A stretch of DNA of 64,000 nt from Streptomyces sp. 2114.4 (GTDB taxonomy: Bacteria; Actinomycetota; Actinomycetes; Streptomycetales; Streptomycetaceae), in contig NZ_FYEY01000001.1 of the NCBI RefSeq assembly GCF_900187385.1, positions 2,666,001 through 2,730,000 on the forward strand, read 5' to 3'. Below the pieces are notes generated by a model. The model searched no databases. It was not told where the DNA came from and saw only the letters and a program-made list of their open reading frames with translations. The translations under genes and the position numbers were made by a program. This document shows positions 37,998 to 46,807 of this stretch, piece by piece (position 1 is the stretch's first letter; each line of letters opens with the position of its first letter).

Positions 37998-39017
37998 ATG
38001 ACTTCGCACGAAACGCTCGGCGTGGCGGTCATCGGCACCGGCCGGATGGGCGCCGACCACGTACGCCGGATCAATGAGGTGATCAGCGGTGCCCGAGTGG
38101 CGGCCGTGGTCGACATCGACGCGGACCGCATCAAGCACCTCGCCGACGGCATCGACGGGTGCACCCCCTATACCGACCTGGCCGCCGCCATGGACGACCC
38201 CGCGGTGGACGCCGTACTGATCGCCTCGCCCGGACCCGCGCACGAGGCGACGCTGCTGGAAACCTTCGCGCGCGATCTGCCCGTGCTGTGCGAGAAGCCG
38301 CTGACGCCGGACGCGGCCTCCGCGCTGCGCGTCCTGGAGGCCGAGCAGGCGCTGGGGCACCGCCGCGTCCAGGTCGGCTTCATGCGCCGCTACGACGCCG
38401 ACTACCGCACCCTCAAGTCCCTTCTGGAGCAGGGCACTTACGGTCGCCCGCTGATGCTCCACAACAAGCACCGCAACGCCGACACCCTGCCCGGCTTCAC
38501 CAACGCGATGATGATCAACGACTCGGTGGTGCATGAGATCGATGTGACCCGCTGGCTCCTGGAGGAGGAGATCACCGCGGTCCGGGTGCTGCGCCCGGCG
38601 CCCACCGGCAACGCGCCGGAAGGCCTCAGCGACCCGCAGCTGGTCCTCTTCGAGACCGCGGGCGGCCAGGTCGTGGACACCGAAATCTTCGTCAACTGCG
38701 GTTTCGGCTACCAGGTCAGCTGCGAGGCGGTCTGCGAGGGCGGCACCGCCAGGATCGGCGACGACCACGGAGTGTTCAGCAACACCTCGGGCCACTGGGG
38801 TGGCACCATCCCCCCTGGTTTCGTGGAGCGCTTCGAGGAGGCCTACGACCGGCAGGTGCAGCGCTGGGTGAACGCCACCCGGCGCGGCGAGGTCGAGGGC
38901 CCCAGCTGCTGGGACGGCTACGCCGCGGCCGCCGTGTGCGAGGCGGGCGTACGGGCCCAGACCACCGGCGAGCGGGTGACCGTCGACCTGATCGAGCGGC
39001 CGTCGCTGTATCGCTAG
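37998..39017 (+). CDS. iolG: myo-inositol 2-dehydrogenase
   Basis: 339 residues, Gfo/Idh/MocA family. Rossmann motif GTGRMGADH near 13-21, CEKPL (dinucleotide and active-site Lys) near 97, and [15 protein letters not shown] with the catalytic Asp/His. FMRRYDADY and the GFGYQV segment fit inositol dehydrogenases. It oxidises myo-inositol to scyllo-inosose with NAD+, the first catabolic step. ATG 37998 follows TGAGGACGAC. It is followed by an MFS sugar porter. Confidence 0.92.
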   Translation: MTSHETLGVAVIGTGRMGADHVRRINEVISGARVAAVVDIDADRIKHLADGIDGCTPYTDLAAAMDDPAVDAVLIASPGPAHEATLLETFARDLPVLCEKPLTPDAASALRVLEAEQALGHRRVQVGFMRRYDADYRTLKSLLEQGTYGRPLMLHNKHRNADTLPGFTNAMMINDSVVHEIDVTRWLLEEEITAVRVLRPAPTGNAPEGLSDPQLVLFETAGGQVVDTEIFVNCGFGYQVSCEAVCEGGTARIGDDHGVFSNTSGHWGGTIPPGFVERFEEAYDRQVQRWVNATRRGEVEGPSCWDGYAAAAVCEAGVRAQTTGERVTVDLIERPSLYR

Positions 39018-39040
39018 TGGCCGGCGCCGTACCGCCATCC

Positions 39041-39093
39041 CCACTGAAGGCCCCGCACCACCGAAAGGCCCCCCGCCACCGAAAGGCCCCGCA
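39041..39093. repeat. 18-bp tandem repeat, three copies
   Basis: CCACYGAAAGGCCCCGCA-type units at 39041, 39058 and 39076 lie between iolG and the transporter gene. Confidence 0.8.
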
Positions 39094-39268
39094 CCATGTA
39101 CGTCGCCCCTGACGCCGACCCGCTCCGCACCGGCCTCATACCCCTGTGCCCCTCGCCGGCCCGCCCCTCTCCGGCCCGGCCGACACCGACACCGGCCCGG
39201 ATTCCGACCCCGGCCCTGACCACGGCCCCGGCCGCCGGGCGGGCCGGCACGGCGTACCGGAGCTGAGG

Positions 39269-40792
39269 ATGGCCGCTCCGACCAGCCAGATGGCGCCCGC
39301 CAGCCCGCGCGAGAGTGTGCGGGCCCGCAGCGCCAAGCGCTTCATCGTCGGCATCGCTGCCATTGCCGCCCTCGGCGGCGCCCTGTTCGGCTACGACACC
39401 GGAGTGATCTCCGGCGCCCTCCCCTTCATGGAGAGCCATTTCGGCCTCACCTCTCTGGGCGAGGGCATCATCACCAGCGCGCTGCTGATCGGCGCGGCCT
39501 TCGGTTCGCTGATCGGCGGACGGATGGCCGATGCGCTGGGCCGGCGCAACTCCCTGCTGTGGGCGGGCTCCGTCTTCATCGGCGGTGCGCTGGCCGTCGC
39601 GCTCTCGCCGAGCGTTCCCTTCATGACCGTGGCGCGCTTCGTCCTCGGGCTCGCCGTCGGCAGCGCCTCCGTCATCACCCCGCTGTACCTGTCCGAGATC
39701 GCGCCCCCGCACATCCGCGGCCGGCTGGTCTCCTTCAATTCGCTGATGATCGTCAGCGGTCAGCTGCTCGCCTACCTCATCAATGCCGTTCTGGCGCAGT
39801 GGGCGGCCTGGCGCTGGATGCTGGGCCTCGCCGCGCTGCCCGCCGTGGCCCTGTTCGCCGGGCTGTTCTTCCTGCCCGACACGCCGCGCTGGTACATCAG
39901 CAAGGGCCGGCCCAACGAGGCGGGCCGGGTGCTGCACCGTACGCTGCCCGCCGAGGACGTACCCGCCGAACTGGCCCGTATCGATCAGGCCCGCGCCCTG
40001 GAGGCCGACGCCCGGCGCGGCGCCTGGCAGCAGCTGCGCACGCCATGGGTGCGGCGGCTGCTGCTGGTCGGGATCGGTCTGGCGGCCGTCCAGCAGATCA
40101 CCGGGGTCAACGCCGTGGTCTACTTCGCGCCCAAGATCCTGGCGTCGACCGGTCTGGGCACCGGCGCCTCGATCACCGCCACCATCGCGATCGGCGCGAT
40201 CTCCGTCCTGGCCACGGCCGTCGGGATGTCCTTGATCGACCGGGTCGGCCGGCGGCCCATGCTGCTTGCGGGGCTGGCCGGTATGGCCGTCTCGCTCGCC
40301 CTGCTCGGTGCCGCCTTCCGCCTGCCGCACTCCACCGCCGTCAGCGCCCTCGTGCTCGGCCTGATGGTTCTCTACATGGCGTTCATGCAGGCCACCCTCA
40401 ACACCGGTGTCTGGCTGCTGCTCGCCGAGATGTTCCCGCTGAAGGTGCGCGGACTGGCCATGGGCGCCGCGGTGTTCATGATGTGGATGGTCAACTTCGG
40501 GGTCGCGCTGGCCTTCCCGCTCCTGCTCGACGCGGTCGGCGCGGGCACCACGTTCTGGTTCTTCGGCGTGATGTGTGTGCTGTCCCTGGTCTTCTGCAAG
40601 CGGTACGCACCGGAGACGAAGGGGCTGGCCCTGGAGGATCTGGAGCACGAGCTGCGCAGGGCGGCCACGAAGGCGGCACCGGGCAAGGAGAGCCCGAGCG
40701 GCAGCGCGGACAGCATCCCCGGCGGGAGCCCGAACGGAAGGCCCGGCGGCGGCCCGAACGGAAGGCCCGGCGGGAGTCCGGGCCGGAGCTGA
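39269..40792 (+). CDS. MFS sugar porter, probable myo-inositol transporter
   Basis: 507 residues with twelve hydrophobic segments. Sugar-porter signatures are present: GYDTGVISGAL in helix 1, GRRNSLL and DRVGRRPML in the 2-3 and 8-9 loops, LPDTPRWYIS after helix 6 and PETKG after helix 12. The context (251 bases after iolG) makes inositol the likely substrate, as for IolT-type H+ symporters. ATG 39269 has GGAG upstream. The C-terminus ends in a Gly/Pro/Asn/Ser tail (NGRPGG repeats) encoded by a short tandem repeat. Confidence 0.9.
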   Translation: MAAPTSQMAPASPRESVRARSAKRFIVGIAAIAALGGALFGYDTGVISGALPFMESHFGLTSLGEGIITSALLIGAAFGSLIGGRMADALGRRNSLLWAGSVFIGGALAVALSPSVPFMTVARFVLGLAVGSASVITPLYLSEIAPPHIRGRLVSFNSLMIVSGQLLAYLINAVLAQWAAWRWMLGLAALPAVALFAGLFFLPDTPRWYISKGRPNEAGRVLHRTLPAEDVPAELARIDQARALEADARRGAWQQLRTPWVRRLLLVGIGLAAVQQITGVNAVVYFAPKILASTGLGTGASITATIAIGAISVLATAVGMSLIDRVGRRPMLLAGLAGMAVSLALLGAAFRLPHSTAVSALVLGLMVLYMAFMQATLNTGVWLLLAEMFPLKVRGLAMGAAVFMMWMVNFGVALAFPLLLDAVGAGTTFWFFGVMCVLSLVFCKRYAPETKGLALEDLEHELRRAATKAAPGKESPSGSADSIPGGSPNGRPGGGPNGRPGGSPGRS

Positions 40793-40894
40793 CGGCGGCG
40801 CGCACCAAGCGCTGAGGCATTGCCGGAACCGCGCACCGCTCCCCCGGCGTCAGAACGGGTGGAATCACATCCAACGGGGGAAACGGGGGAATTC

Positions 40895-41260
40895 GTGAAT
40901 GCCCACACTCTCAGCCGAGCCGTCAGGCGCACGGCCGTCCTGGCCGCGACCGCGGGGCTGCTGACCGCCGGACTGCTCACCGGTCCGGCGTCCGCCGACA
41001 GTCCGGCGGCCGGCCGGCCCGGCCCGCTGGCCGCCTGCGCGTACTACAACGGAACCGCCCTCACCGTCTACGGTCAGCGCGGCGACCGCGTCTCGCAGGT
41101 GCAGTGCCTGCTGGCGAACCGCCGCTATCTCCGGTGGGGAGATGTGACCGGCTACTTCGGTCCCAAGACCCTGGCCGCGGTGAAGAAGTTCCAGTCCCGG
41201 CATCATCTGACCGCCAACGGCAAGGTCGACAAGAAGACCTGGCGGGCGCTCTACGCCTGA
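40895..41260 (+). CDS. Secreted peptidoglycan-binding domain protein
   Basis: 121 residues. GTG 40895 follows GGGGGA. Residues 1-34 form a Sec signal peptide (RRTAVLAATAGLLTAGLLTG, cleavage after ASA). Residues about 50-120 are a single PG_binding_1 domain: GDRVSQVQCLLA, GYFGPKTLAAVKKFQ, GKVDKKTWRALYA. Such small secreted proteins bind cell-wall glycan; no catalytic domain is present. Two strong hairpins follow. Confidence 0.9.
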   Translation: MNAHTLSRAVRRTAVLAATAGLLTAGLLTGPASADSPAAGRPGPLAACAYYNGTALTVYGQRGDRVSQVQCLLANRRYLRWGDVTGYFGPKTLAAVKKFQSRHHLTANGKVDKKTWRALYA

Positions 41261-41282
41261 TCGCCTGATCCGCCGCGCTCGG

Positions 41283-41314
41283 GGCCGGACAGCCTGACAG
41301 CGGGCTGTCCGGCC
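41283..41314 (+). terminator. First hairpin after the peptidoglycan-binding gene
   Basis: A 12-bp perfect inverted repeat (GGCCGGACAGCC at 41283-41294, complement at 41303-41314), 22 bases after the stop. Confidence 0.6.
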
Positions 41315-41336
41315 GGCCGGGCCGCTGCTGGTGTTC

Positions 41337-41380
41337 GTGTGGCGGGCCGGCTCCCCAGCTGGGGAGCCGGCCCGCCACAC
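41337..41380. terminator. 44-bp perfect palindrome
   Basis: Bases 41337-41358 are the exact reverse complement of 41359-41380, with AGCT at the centre and no unpaired loop. Four bases later GTTTC gives only a short T-run. A strong bidirectional terminator is likely; a cruciform-forming site is another possibility. Confidence 0.65.
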
Positions 41381-41499
41381 GCTGTTTCGCCCCGGGCCCC
41401 CGCCTCCGGCCTTGTCGCGCGGCCACCGCCACTCCGTCCCCCCGCCTTCCGGTCCGCCCCGACCCCGTCCGTTCCCCGCCTTCCGGGCCCTCCCGGCCC

Positions 41500-41630
41500 C
41501 GTTCCTGACCGCCCCGCGCTCGTTCCTGACCGCCCCGCCCCCATTCCGGTCCGGCCCCGCCCCCATTCCGGTCCGTCCCGCCCCCGTACCGGTCCGCCCC
41601 GCCCCCGTACCGGTCCGTCCCGCCCCCGTC
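41500..41630. repeat. About 21-bp tandem repeats
   Basis: A CGTTCCTGACCGCCCCGC unit occurs twice, then four units of about 21 bp (starts 41543, 41565, 41586, 41607) of the type CCGGTCCGCCCCGCCCCCGTA. This gap (41381-41820) holds no gene I can support. Confidence 0.8.
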
Positions 41631-41820
41631 ACAGCCATCCGGCTCGCGTCACGGCTGTCACCGTTACTCGGGGCTTCCGTCACAGCCGATCAACAGCCCC
41701 TCCCTCATGGTTACTCGGTGTCGTTGTCCAGGCACAGGGTGAGTGATCACCAGGCCGTACGCAGCCCCCTGCCGGCCCTTCCGGGCCGACCCTGCGTACG
41801 GCGCTCAGGAGGTGGCAGAG

Positions 41821-42015
41821 ATGACCGACCGCAAGCTCTGGTCGTACAAGGAGATCGCCGCGCACATCCAGGTGCAGCCGGACACCGTGCGCTCCTACCG
41901 CAAGCACGGGCTGCTGCCCGAACCGGATCTGGTGGAGGGCGGGAAACCGTACTGGTTCGCCGACACGGTCAGAGCGTGGGTGGCGCAGCGGCCGGGCCAG
42001 CGCGGCCGGCGCTGA
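41821..42015 (+). CDS. Small MerR/excisionase-type HTH protein
   Basis: 64 residues. ATG 41821 follows AGGAGG with good spacing. A winged-helix motif covers most of the chain: KLWSYKEIAAHIQVQPDTVRSYRKHGLLPEPD, then a wing with GGKPYWFADTVRAWV. This is the HTH_17/MerR-like type of excisionases and small phage or plasmid regulators. It has no effector domain and no integrase nearby, so a chromosomal DNA-binding protein of unknown target is the safe call. Confidence 0.85.
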   Translation: MTDRKLWSYKEIAAHIQVQPDTVRSYRKHGLLPEPDLVEGGKPYWFADTVRAWVAQRPGQRGRR

Positions 42016-42113
42016 GAGCCACCGGCAGGTACGGCCCCGGGCCCCGCTCCCGGGCGACGCCGGGGCCCGGACGGCACCCACCCGTCAGGCTTCCCCGGCT
42101 CTACGATCGAGGT

Positions 42114-43037
42114 ATGCCCCGGAGCTCCCCAGCAGCGGCACCCGCCCGGATCGCGGTGATCGGCGGCGGCGCGATCGGTGGCTACACCGCGGCCCTCGCG
42201 CGGTGGGCGGGGCTCGACGTCACGCTGTGCGTACGCAGCCCGCTGGACGGTCTGAGCATCGAGAGCGGCGGCACGGTCCGGCCCGCCGCGGTGCGTATCG
42301 TCACCGATCCGGCGCAGGTGGGACCGGTCGACTGGGTGCTGCTGACCACCAAGGCGCAGGACACCGCGGGCGCCGAGGGCTGGCTGCGGCGGCTGTGCGG
42401 CCGGGACACCGCGGTCGCGGTGCTGCAGAACGGCATCGGCCTGGAGGAGCGCGTCGCTCCGCTCGTTCCCCGGGGCACCCGCATCCTCCCCACCGTGGTC
42501 TACATCTCGGCGGAGCGCACCGCGCCCGGCCGGGTCCTGCATCATGTCGCCAGTGAACTGCATGTGCCCGAGGGGCCGTTGGCGGACCGGTTCGCCGCCC
42601 TGCTGGACGGCAGCGAGCTGCGGGTGCATCGCGTGCCGGACTTCACCACGGCCGCCTGGCGCAAGTTGTTCACCAACCTCGCGGCCAATCCGATCACCGC
42701 TCTTCTCCAGCAGCGGACAGGGATCTTCGCCGACCCGGAGATGGCCGCGCTCACCCGCGATCTGCTGCGCGAGGCGGCCGTCGTCGCGCGTGCCGAGGGG
42801 GCGGACATCGGCGAGGCGGACATCTCCCGGACGCTTGAGCTGTACGCCACCGCTCCTCGGGACGGCGGTTCCTCGATGCTCTACGACCGCCTGGCGGGCC
42901 GTCCGCTGGAGCATGAGTTCATCACCGGCGCGGTGGTCAGGGCCGGTGAACGGCACGGCATCGCCACTCCGCTGAACCGGATGCTGCTGACCCTGCTGCG
43001 GGCGGTGGACCGCGAACTGCGGGGCGGGAAGGCGTAG
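42114..43037 (+). CDS. Ketopantoate reductase-like oxidoreductase
   Basis: 307 residues, ApbA/PanE family. GGGAIGGYTA (about 18-27) is the NADP-binding motif; LLTTKAQDT and LQNGIGLEE are the family strands; the Lys in WRKLFTNLAANP and Asn nearby match the catalytic set. Homologues reduce 2-dehydropantoate or related 2-keto acids. Streptomycetes have several paralogues, so panE itself is not claimed. ATG 42114 has no clear Shine-Dalgarno beyond GAGG; TACGAT (42102-42107) ends 6 bases before it, suggesting a leaderless transcript. Confidence 0.85.
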   Translation: MPRSSPAAAPARIAVIGGGAIGGYTAALARWAGLDVTLCVRSPLDGLSIESGGTVRPAAVRIVTDPAQVGPVDWVLLTTKAQDTAGAEGWLRRLCGRDTAVAVLQNGIGLEERVAPLVPRGTRILPTVVYISAERTAPGRVLHHVASELHVPEGPLADRFAALLDGSELRVHRVPDFTTAAWRKLFTNLAANPITALLQQRTGIFADPEMAALTRDLLREAAVVARAEGADIGEADISRTLELYATAPRDGGSSMLYDRLAGRPLEHEFITGAVVRAGERHGIATPLNRMLLTLLRAVDRELRGGKA

Positions 43038-43147
43038 AGGGCCGGGAAGGCGTAGGGGGCCGGGCGGGACGGTGACGGGCATGCGCCGGGCGGGCGGCGG
43101 CCGGGTGGTCGCCACGACGACCCCGGGTAAGGATGCGCAGCCGTGGG

Positions 43148-44293
43148 TCAGACGGTCCGGGGTGGTGCCGTTGAGCCTCTGATCTCCAGTTCCGGGGGCA
43201 CGAGTTGCTGCCCGGCCGGGGCGTCGGGGTGCTCCATGCGGTCCAGGAGGCAGCGCGCCGCCCGCCGCCCGACCTCGTGGCTGGCGTTGTTCACCGAGTT
43301 GAGCCAGAGGTGGCGGATGCGGGCGAGGTAGGTGTTGTCGTAGCCGACGAGGGAGAGATCGGCGGGGACGTCCAGCCCCAGTTCCTGGGCGGCGGACAGC
43401 GCGCCGACGCCGGAGATGTCATTGAACGCGAAGACGGCGGTGGGACGTTCGGCGGTGGGATCTCCGGGGGCAGGGCGTCCGGTGGCACGCGAGGGGTGGA
43501 GCAGCCGGACGGCCGCACGGTAGCCGCCCTCCTCGGTTCCGTCGCCGCTCTCGACGACGGCGCTCACCGACGGGCCGTGGGAGCGTATGGCGGCCTCGAA
43601 GCCGCGGCGGCGCAGCTCGCCGACCTGTCCCTGTCCGGCGATATGGGCGATGCGCCGGTGGCCGAGGGCGATGAGGTGTTCGGTGGCGAGCCGGGCGCCG
43701 CGCTCATCGTCGTTGGCGACGAGGTCGACGCGCGGCAGCCGCGGTTCGTGGTTGCCGGCGATGACGGTCGGCAGCCGTTCCGCGACCTCGGCGAGGCCGT
43801 CGGTGGCCGGGAGCGTGCCGACGATGACGATGCCGTCGACCCGCAGTTCCTGGAAGGTTCGGGCGAAGTCCTGACCGGCCCGCCGGTCCAGTCGGGCGTC
43901 GATCATCAGCATCCGCAGACCGTGCGCCTGCAGCAGGGAGTTCAGGCCGTCCAGCACCTCGACGAACCAGGGGTTGCGCATATCGTGCAGCAGCACGCCG
44001 ACCGTGTGGGTTCGGCGTGCGGCCAGGCTGCGGGCCGCGGCGTTCGGCCGGTAGCCCAGCTCCTCGATCGCCGCCAGCACGGCCTGCCGCCTGGCCGCAC
44101 TGACCCGCGGTGAGCCCTGCAGCACGAGCGAGACCAGCGACTTGGAGACGCCCGCGCGCTCGGCGACAGCGCGGATCGTCGGATTCCGGTCCGCTCCCGG
44201 CCGCACGCCGGAACGTTCGCGGTCCCGCTCTGTGGGCCGCTCGCCTGGCCGCCCTTCGGATTGCCCGTCGGCGCGCTGGTTGGACCGTTCCAT
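43148..44293 (-). CDS. LacI-family repressor
   Basis: 381 residues. ATG 44293 has GGGAGG 9 bases upstream; the open frame reaches further but adds no homology. The LacI HTH and hinge lie near 38-90 (TIRAVAERAGVSKSLVSLVLQG, RSLAARRTHTVGVLL), followed by a periplasmic-binding-protein-like sensor domain (VIAGNHEPRLPRVDLVANDD, ALGHRRIAHIAG, AVFAFND). The first 30 residues are charged and not conserved. It is divergent from a second inositol-dehydrogenase-like gene; matched palindromes lie over its own start codon and upstream of that gene, so it probably controls both. Confidence 0.92.
   Translation of the reverse strand: MERSNQRADGQSEGRPGERPTERDRERSGVRPGADRNPTIRAVAERAGVSKSLVSLVLQGSPRVSAARRQAVLAAIEELGYRPNAAARSLAARRTHTVGVLLHDMRNPWFVEVLDGLNSLLQAHGLRMLMIDARLDRRAGQDFARTFQELRVDGIVIVGTLPATDGLAEVAERLPTVIAGNHEPRLPRVDLVANDDERGARLATEHLIALGHRRIAHIAGQGQVGELRRRGFEAAIRSHGPSVSAVVESGDGTEEGGYRAAVRLLHPSRATGRPAPGDPTAERPTAVFAFNDISGVGALSAAQELGLDVPADLSLVGYDNTYLARIRHLWLNSVNNASHEVGRRAARCLLDRMEHPDAPAGQQLVPPELEIRGSTAPPRTV
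44279..44292. promoter_or_regulatory. LacI-type operator over the start codon of the repressor gene
   Basis: GTTGGACCGTTCCA matches the first 14 bases of the 44414-44429 palindrome. It covers the first codons of the LacI gene (ATG at 44293), so bound repressor could block its own gene. Confidence 0.6.
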
Positions 44294-44413
44294 AGGCCGA
44301 GCCTCCCATCGGGCCGGATCGACGTCAATGCACCACCAAGCAACCACCAAGCGACCCTGCGGAATGGTTGACATGCGGACATCAGGACATGCAGGGTGCC
44401 CGTGAAAACGTCG

Positions 44414-44429
44414 GTTGGACCGTTCCAAC
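44414..44429. promoter_or_regulatory. LacI-type palindromic operator upstream of the dehydrogenase
   Basis: GTTGGACCGTTCCAAC is a 16-bp palindrome with a single internal mismatch and a central CG, the usual LacI-family form, 37 bases before the dehydrogenase ATG. A TTGACA at 44368-44373 upstream is a possible -35. Confidence 0.65.
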
Positions 44430-44466
44430 AGACCCGGAAGGCCCCTCCCCGGAAAGGACCCGAGGC

Positions 44467-45510
44467 ATGAAGATCGGTCTGATCGGCACCGGGCGCATCG
44501 GCGCGTTCCATGCCCGCACCCTGCTGAGCGTCCCGGGCGTCACCGGCATCACCGTCGCGGATGCGGACACCGCACGCGCCGCTTCGCTGGCCGAGACCCT
44601 GGGTGTACGGCCCGCCGCGAGCGTCGAGGAGATGTACGCGGACGGCCTCGACGGCGTAGTGATCACCGCCGCGACCAGTGCACACGCCACACTGATCCAC
44701 CAGGCCCTGGACGCCGGGGTGCCGGTGTTCTGCGAGAAGCCGGTTGCGCTGGACGTGCCGGGCACCGTCGGCGTGGTGGAGCGGGCGCGGGCCGGCTCCG
44801 CGCCGGTACAGATCGGTTTCCAGCGCCGCTTCGACGCGGGTTACCGCGCCGCCCGCGAGGCGCTGCACTCCGGTGAGCTGGGCTGGCTGCACACCCTGCG
44901 GGCCTGCACCAGCGACCGGACGCCGCCGCCCGCCGGCTATATCCCCACCTCCGGCGGGCTGTTCCGGGACTGCAGCATCCATGACTTCGACATCCTGCGC
45001 TGGCTCACCGGCCGTGAGGTGGTCTCCGTCTACGCCCAGGGCGCCAACCGCGGCGCACCCTTCTTCACCGAGGGCGACGACGTGGACACCTGCGCGGCAC
45101 TGCTGCGCTTCGACGACGACACCCTGGCCACCGTCACGGCGACCCGCTACAACGGCGCGGGCCATGACGTCCGGCTGGAGGTCTGCGGCTCCGAGGGCGC
45201 CCGCTTCGTCGGCCTCGACGACCGTGCGCCGCTGCCGTCCGCCGAGCCGGAGCTGTCGTGGCAGCGGGCGGCGGACCCGTACGCCACGTTCATGGAGCGC
45301 TTCCACGACGCCTACGTCACCGAGCTGGGCGTCTTCGCCGAGGTCGTGGCGGGGCGTGCGCCGAGCCCGTGCTCGCCCGCGGAGGCCCTGGAGGCGCTGT
45401 ATATCGCCGAGGCGTGTGAGCGTTCGCGGCGCACGGACGAGCCGGTCGCCGTGGCGGATGTCCGGGCCACCGCGGGTGGCCCACCTCAGCCGAATAGTCA
45501 CTCTGCGTAA
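44467..45510 (+). CDS. Second Gfo/Idh/MocA dehydrogenase, inositol-dehydrogenase-like
   Basis: 347 residues. The start GLIGTGRIGAFHA is the Rossmann motif, with CEKPV near 97, GFQRRFDAGY and RDCSIHDFDILRWL carrying the catalytic Asp/His. It is related to IolG but differs from the 37998 copy, so it may act on another inositol isomer or a scyllo/chiro form. It is divergent from the LacI gene and converges on the DedA gene with a 5-base gap. Confidence 0.9.
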   Translation: MKIGLIGTGRIGAFHARTLLSVPGVTGITVADADTARAASLAETLGVRPAASVEEMYADGLDGVVITAATSAHATLIHQALDAGVPVFCEKPVALDVPGTVGVVERARAGSAPVQIGFQRRFDAGYRAAREALHSGELGWLHTLRACTSDRTPPPAGYIPTSGGLFRDCSIHDFDILRWLTGREVVSVYAQGANRGAPFFTEGDDVDTCAALLRFDDDTLATVTATRYNGAGHDVRLEVCGSEGARFVGLDDRAPLPSAEPELSWQRAADPYATFMERFHDAYVTELGVFAEVVAGRAPSPCSPAEALEALYIAEACERSRRTDEPVAVADVRATAGGPPQPNSHSA

Positions 45511-45515
45511 CACTG

Positions 45516-46235
45516 TCATGACTGCACTGTAGGGCCACCCACTGACAATCGCGCCGACACGATGGCCGAGGCCCGGCCGCCCCGCCCCTCACCCCGCCCC
45601 TCACCCCGCCCCTCACCCCGGCCGCCGCCGCTCCCTTCGGAGGCTCCGCCGCTCTCGCCCTCGCCGCTCTCCTCCGGCGGGTCGCGCAGGGTGCGCCGGC
45701 GGGCGGCCCACTGGATCGCGGCGCCGACGGCGGCCACCGCGCAGGAGACTCCGAAGCCGACGCCGACGGCGTAGAGCGGGCGGCCGGTGGTGGCGGCGCC
45801 CACGTAGCCGAGGCCGACCGAGTACGTCGCCCAGGTCGCCTCGGCGATGGCGGCGCCGAGTACGTATTTGCGCAGCGGGTAGCGCAGCACTCCGGAGGCC
45901 AGGGCGCCGACGATCCGGCCGCTGGGCAGGAACCGTACGGCGATCACGAAGGGCAGGCCGTAGCGCTGGATGCGGCCGGAGGTCCATTCCAGCAGCGCCC
46001 GGCGGCGGGGGTTGCGGCGCATCCAGGTCCGTACGGGCCCGCCGAAGCGGCGTGCGGCGGCGTACATGAGGAGGTCCCCGAGCAGTGCGCTGCCCCCGAC
46101 GGTCAGCAGGACGAGGGGGAGGAAGACCTCTCCCCGGGAGGCGAGTACTCCGGTCGTGACAAGGAGCGCCGAGTTGGGGATCAGTGGTGGCAGCGTGGTG
46201 AGCACCAGCAGGCCGTAGAGGGCGAGTACGTCCAT
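45516..46235 (-). CDS. DedA-family membrane protein
   Basis: 239 residues. Hydrophobic segments alternate through residues 1-180; the DedA signature FLPLVLLTVGGSALLGDLLMYAAARRFG and RFLPSGRIVGALASG (conserved Arg and Gly-rich re-entrant loop) are present. Members act as lipid flippases (undecaprenyl phosphate or other) and in membrane homeostasis. The last 55 residues are a hydrophilic G/E/R tail, partly made by a 12-bp repeat. ATG 46235 has GAGGAGG upstream. Confidence 0.88.
   Translation of the reverse strand: MDVLALYGLLVLTTLPPLIPNSALLVTTGVLASRGEVFLPLVLLTVGGSALLGDLLMYAAARRFGGPVRTWMRRNPRRRALLEWTSGRIQRYGLPFVIAVRFLPSGRIVGALASGVLRYPLRKYVLGAAIAEATWATYSVGLGYVGAATTGRPLYAVGVGFGVSCAVAAVGAAIQWAARRRTLRDPPEESGEGESGGASEGSGGGRGEGRGEGRGEGRGGRASAIVSARLSVGGPTVQS
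45584..45619. repeat. 12-bp tandem repeat in the dedA 3' end
   Basis: Three copies of GCCCCTCACCCC in frame, encoding the GEGR repeats of the DedA tail. Confidence 0.85.
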
Positions 46236-46355
46236 ACGGCCGCCTCCTCGGATCCACCCCGAGCCCGTATATCCCAAGGCTGACGCGTGGCGGGGCGTGC
46301 GGCAACGCGGTGTGGCGCGGGGGCAGCGCGGCGGGTGCGCCCGGAAGCTGGATTG

Positions 46356-46372
46356 ATACCCCCTAGGGGTAT
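46356..46372. promoter_or_regulatory. CsoR-type copper operator
   Basis: ATACCCCCTAGGGGTAT, a near-perfect palindrome of the TACCC-GGGTA form used by Cu(I) sensors of the CsoR family. A TATAAA (46370-46375) overlaps its right end as a candidate -10 for copZ. No csoR gene lies in the window. Confidence 0.8.
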
Positions 46373-46519
46373 AAAGTACCGAAGCGTCGGGAGGCGCCGG
46401 CGGTTGCCGGAGTCAGCCGCTCACGGCACCCCCGGCGCGTGACACCACACGGAACACACAGCACCACACCGAACGCACCAGCACCACGCGGACACATCGG
46501 CACCACAAGGAGATCCCCC

Positions 46520-46807
46520 ATGACCGAGAACGGCTCCTGCTGCACCCCCGAAGGCTCCTGCCACTCCGGCGGCACCGACGTCCAGGTCGGCGAGGTGACC
46601 ACCACGTACCGGGTCACCGGCATGACCTGCGGCCACTGCGAGGGGGCGGTGTCGTCCGAGATCGGCGAGCTCGCCGGGGTGAGCTCGGTGCAGGCGGTCG
46701 CGGCCACCGGCCTGGTGACCGTCACCTCCAAGGCGCCGCTGGACGAGGACGCGGTGCGGGCGGCCGTCGACGAGGCCGGCTACGAGCTCGCGGGGCAGGC
46801 GGCCTGA
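46520..46807 (+). CDS. copZ: Copper chaperone (HMA domain)
   Basis: 95 residues. A single heavy-metal-associated domain with GMTCGHC (Cys37, Cys40) binds Cu(I), as in CopZ that delivers copper to a P-type ATPase or CsoR. The N-terminus has an added Cys/His cluster (CCTPEGSCH, residues 7-15) that most CopZ proteins lack, possibly a second binding site. ATG 46520 has AAGGAG upstream. The CsoR-type operator at 46356-46372 points to copper induction. No copA is adjacent. Confidence 0.92.
   Translation: MTENGSCCTPEGSCHSGGTDVQVGEVTTTYRVTGMTCGHCEGAVSSEIGELAGVSSVQAVAATGLVTVTSKAPLDEDAVRAAVDEAGYELAGQAA

Noticed and set aside
39096..39268. A 56-codon ORF ending 2 bases before the MFS transporter ATG
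   Set aside because: No ribosome site and only Pro/Thr/Ala-rich sequence; could be a leader ORF but unsupported.
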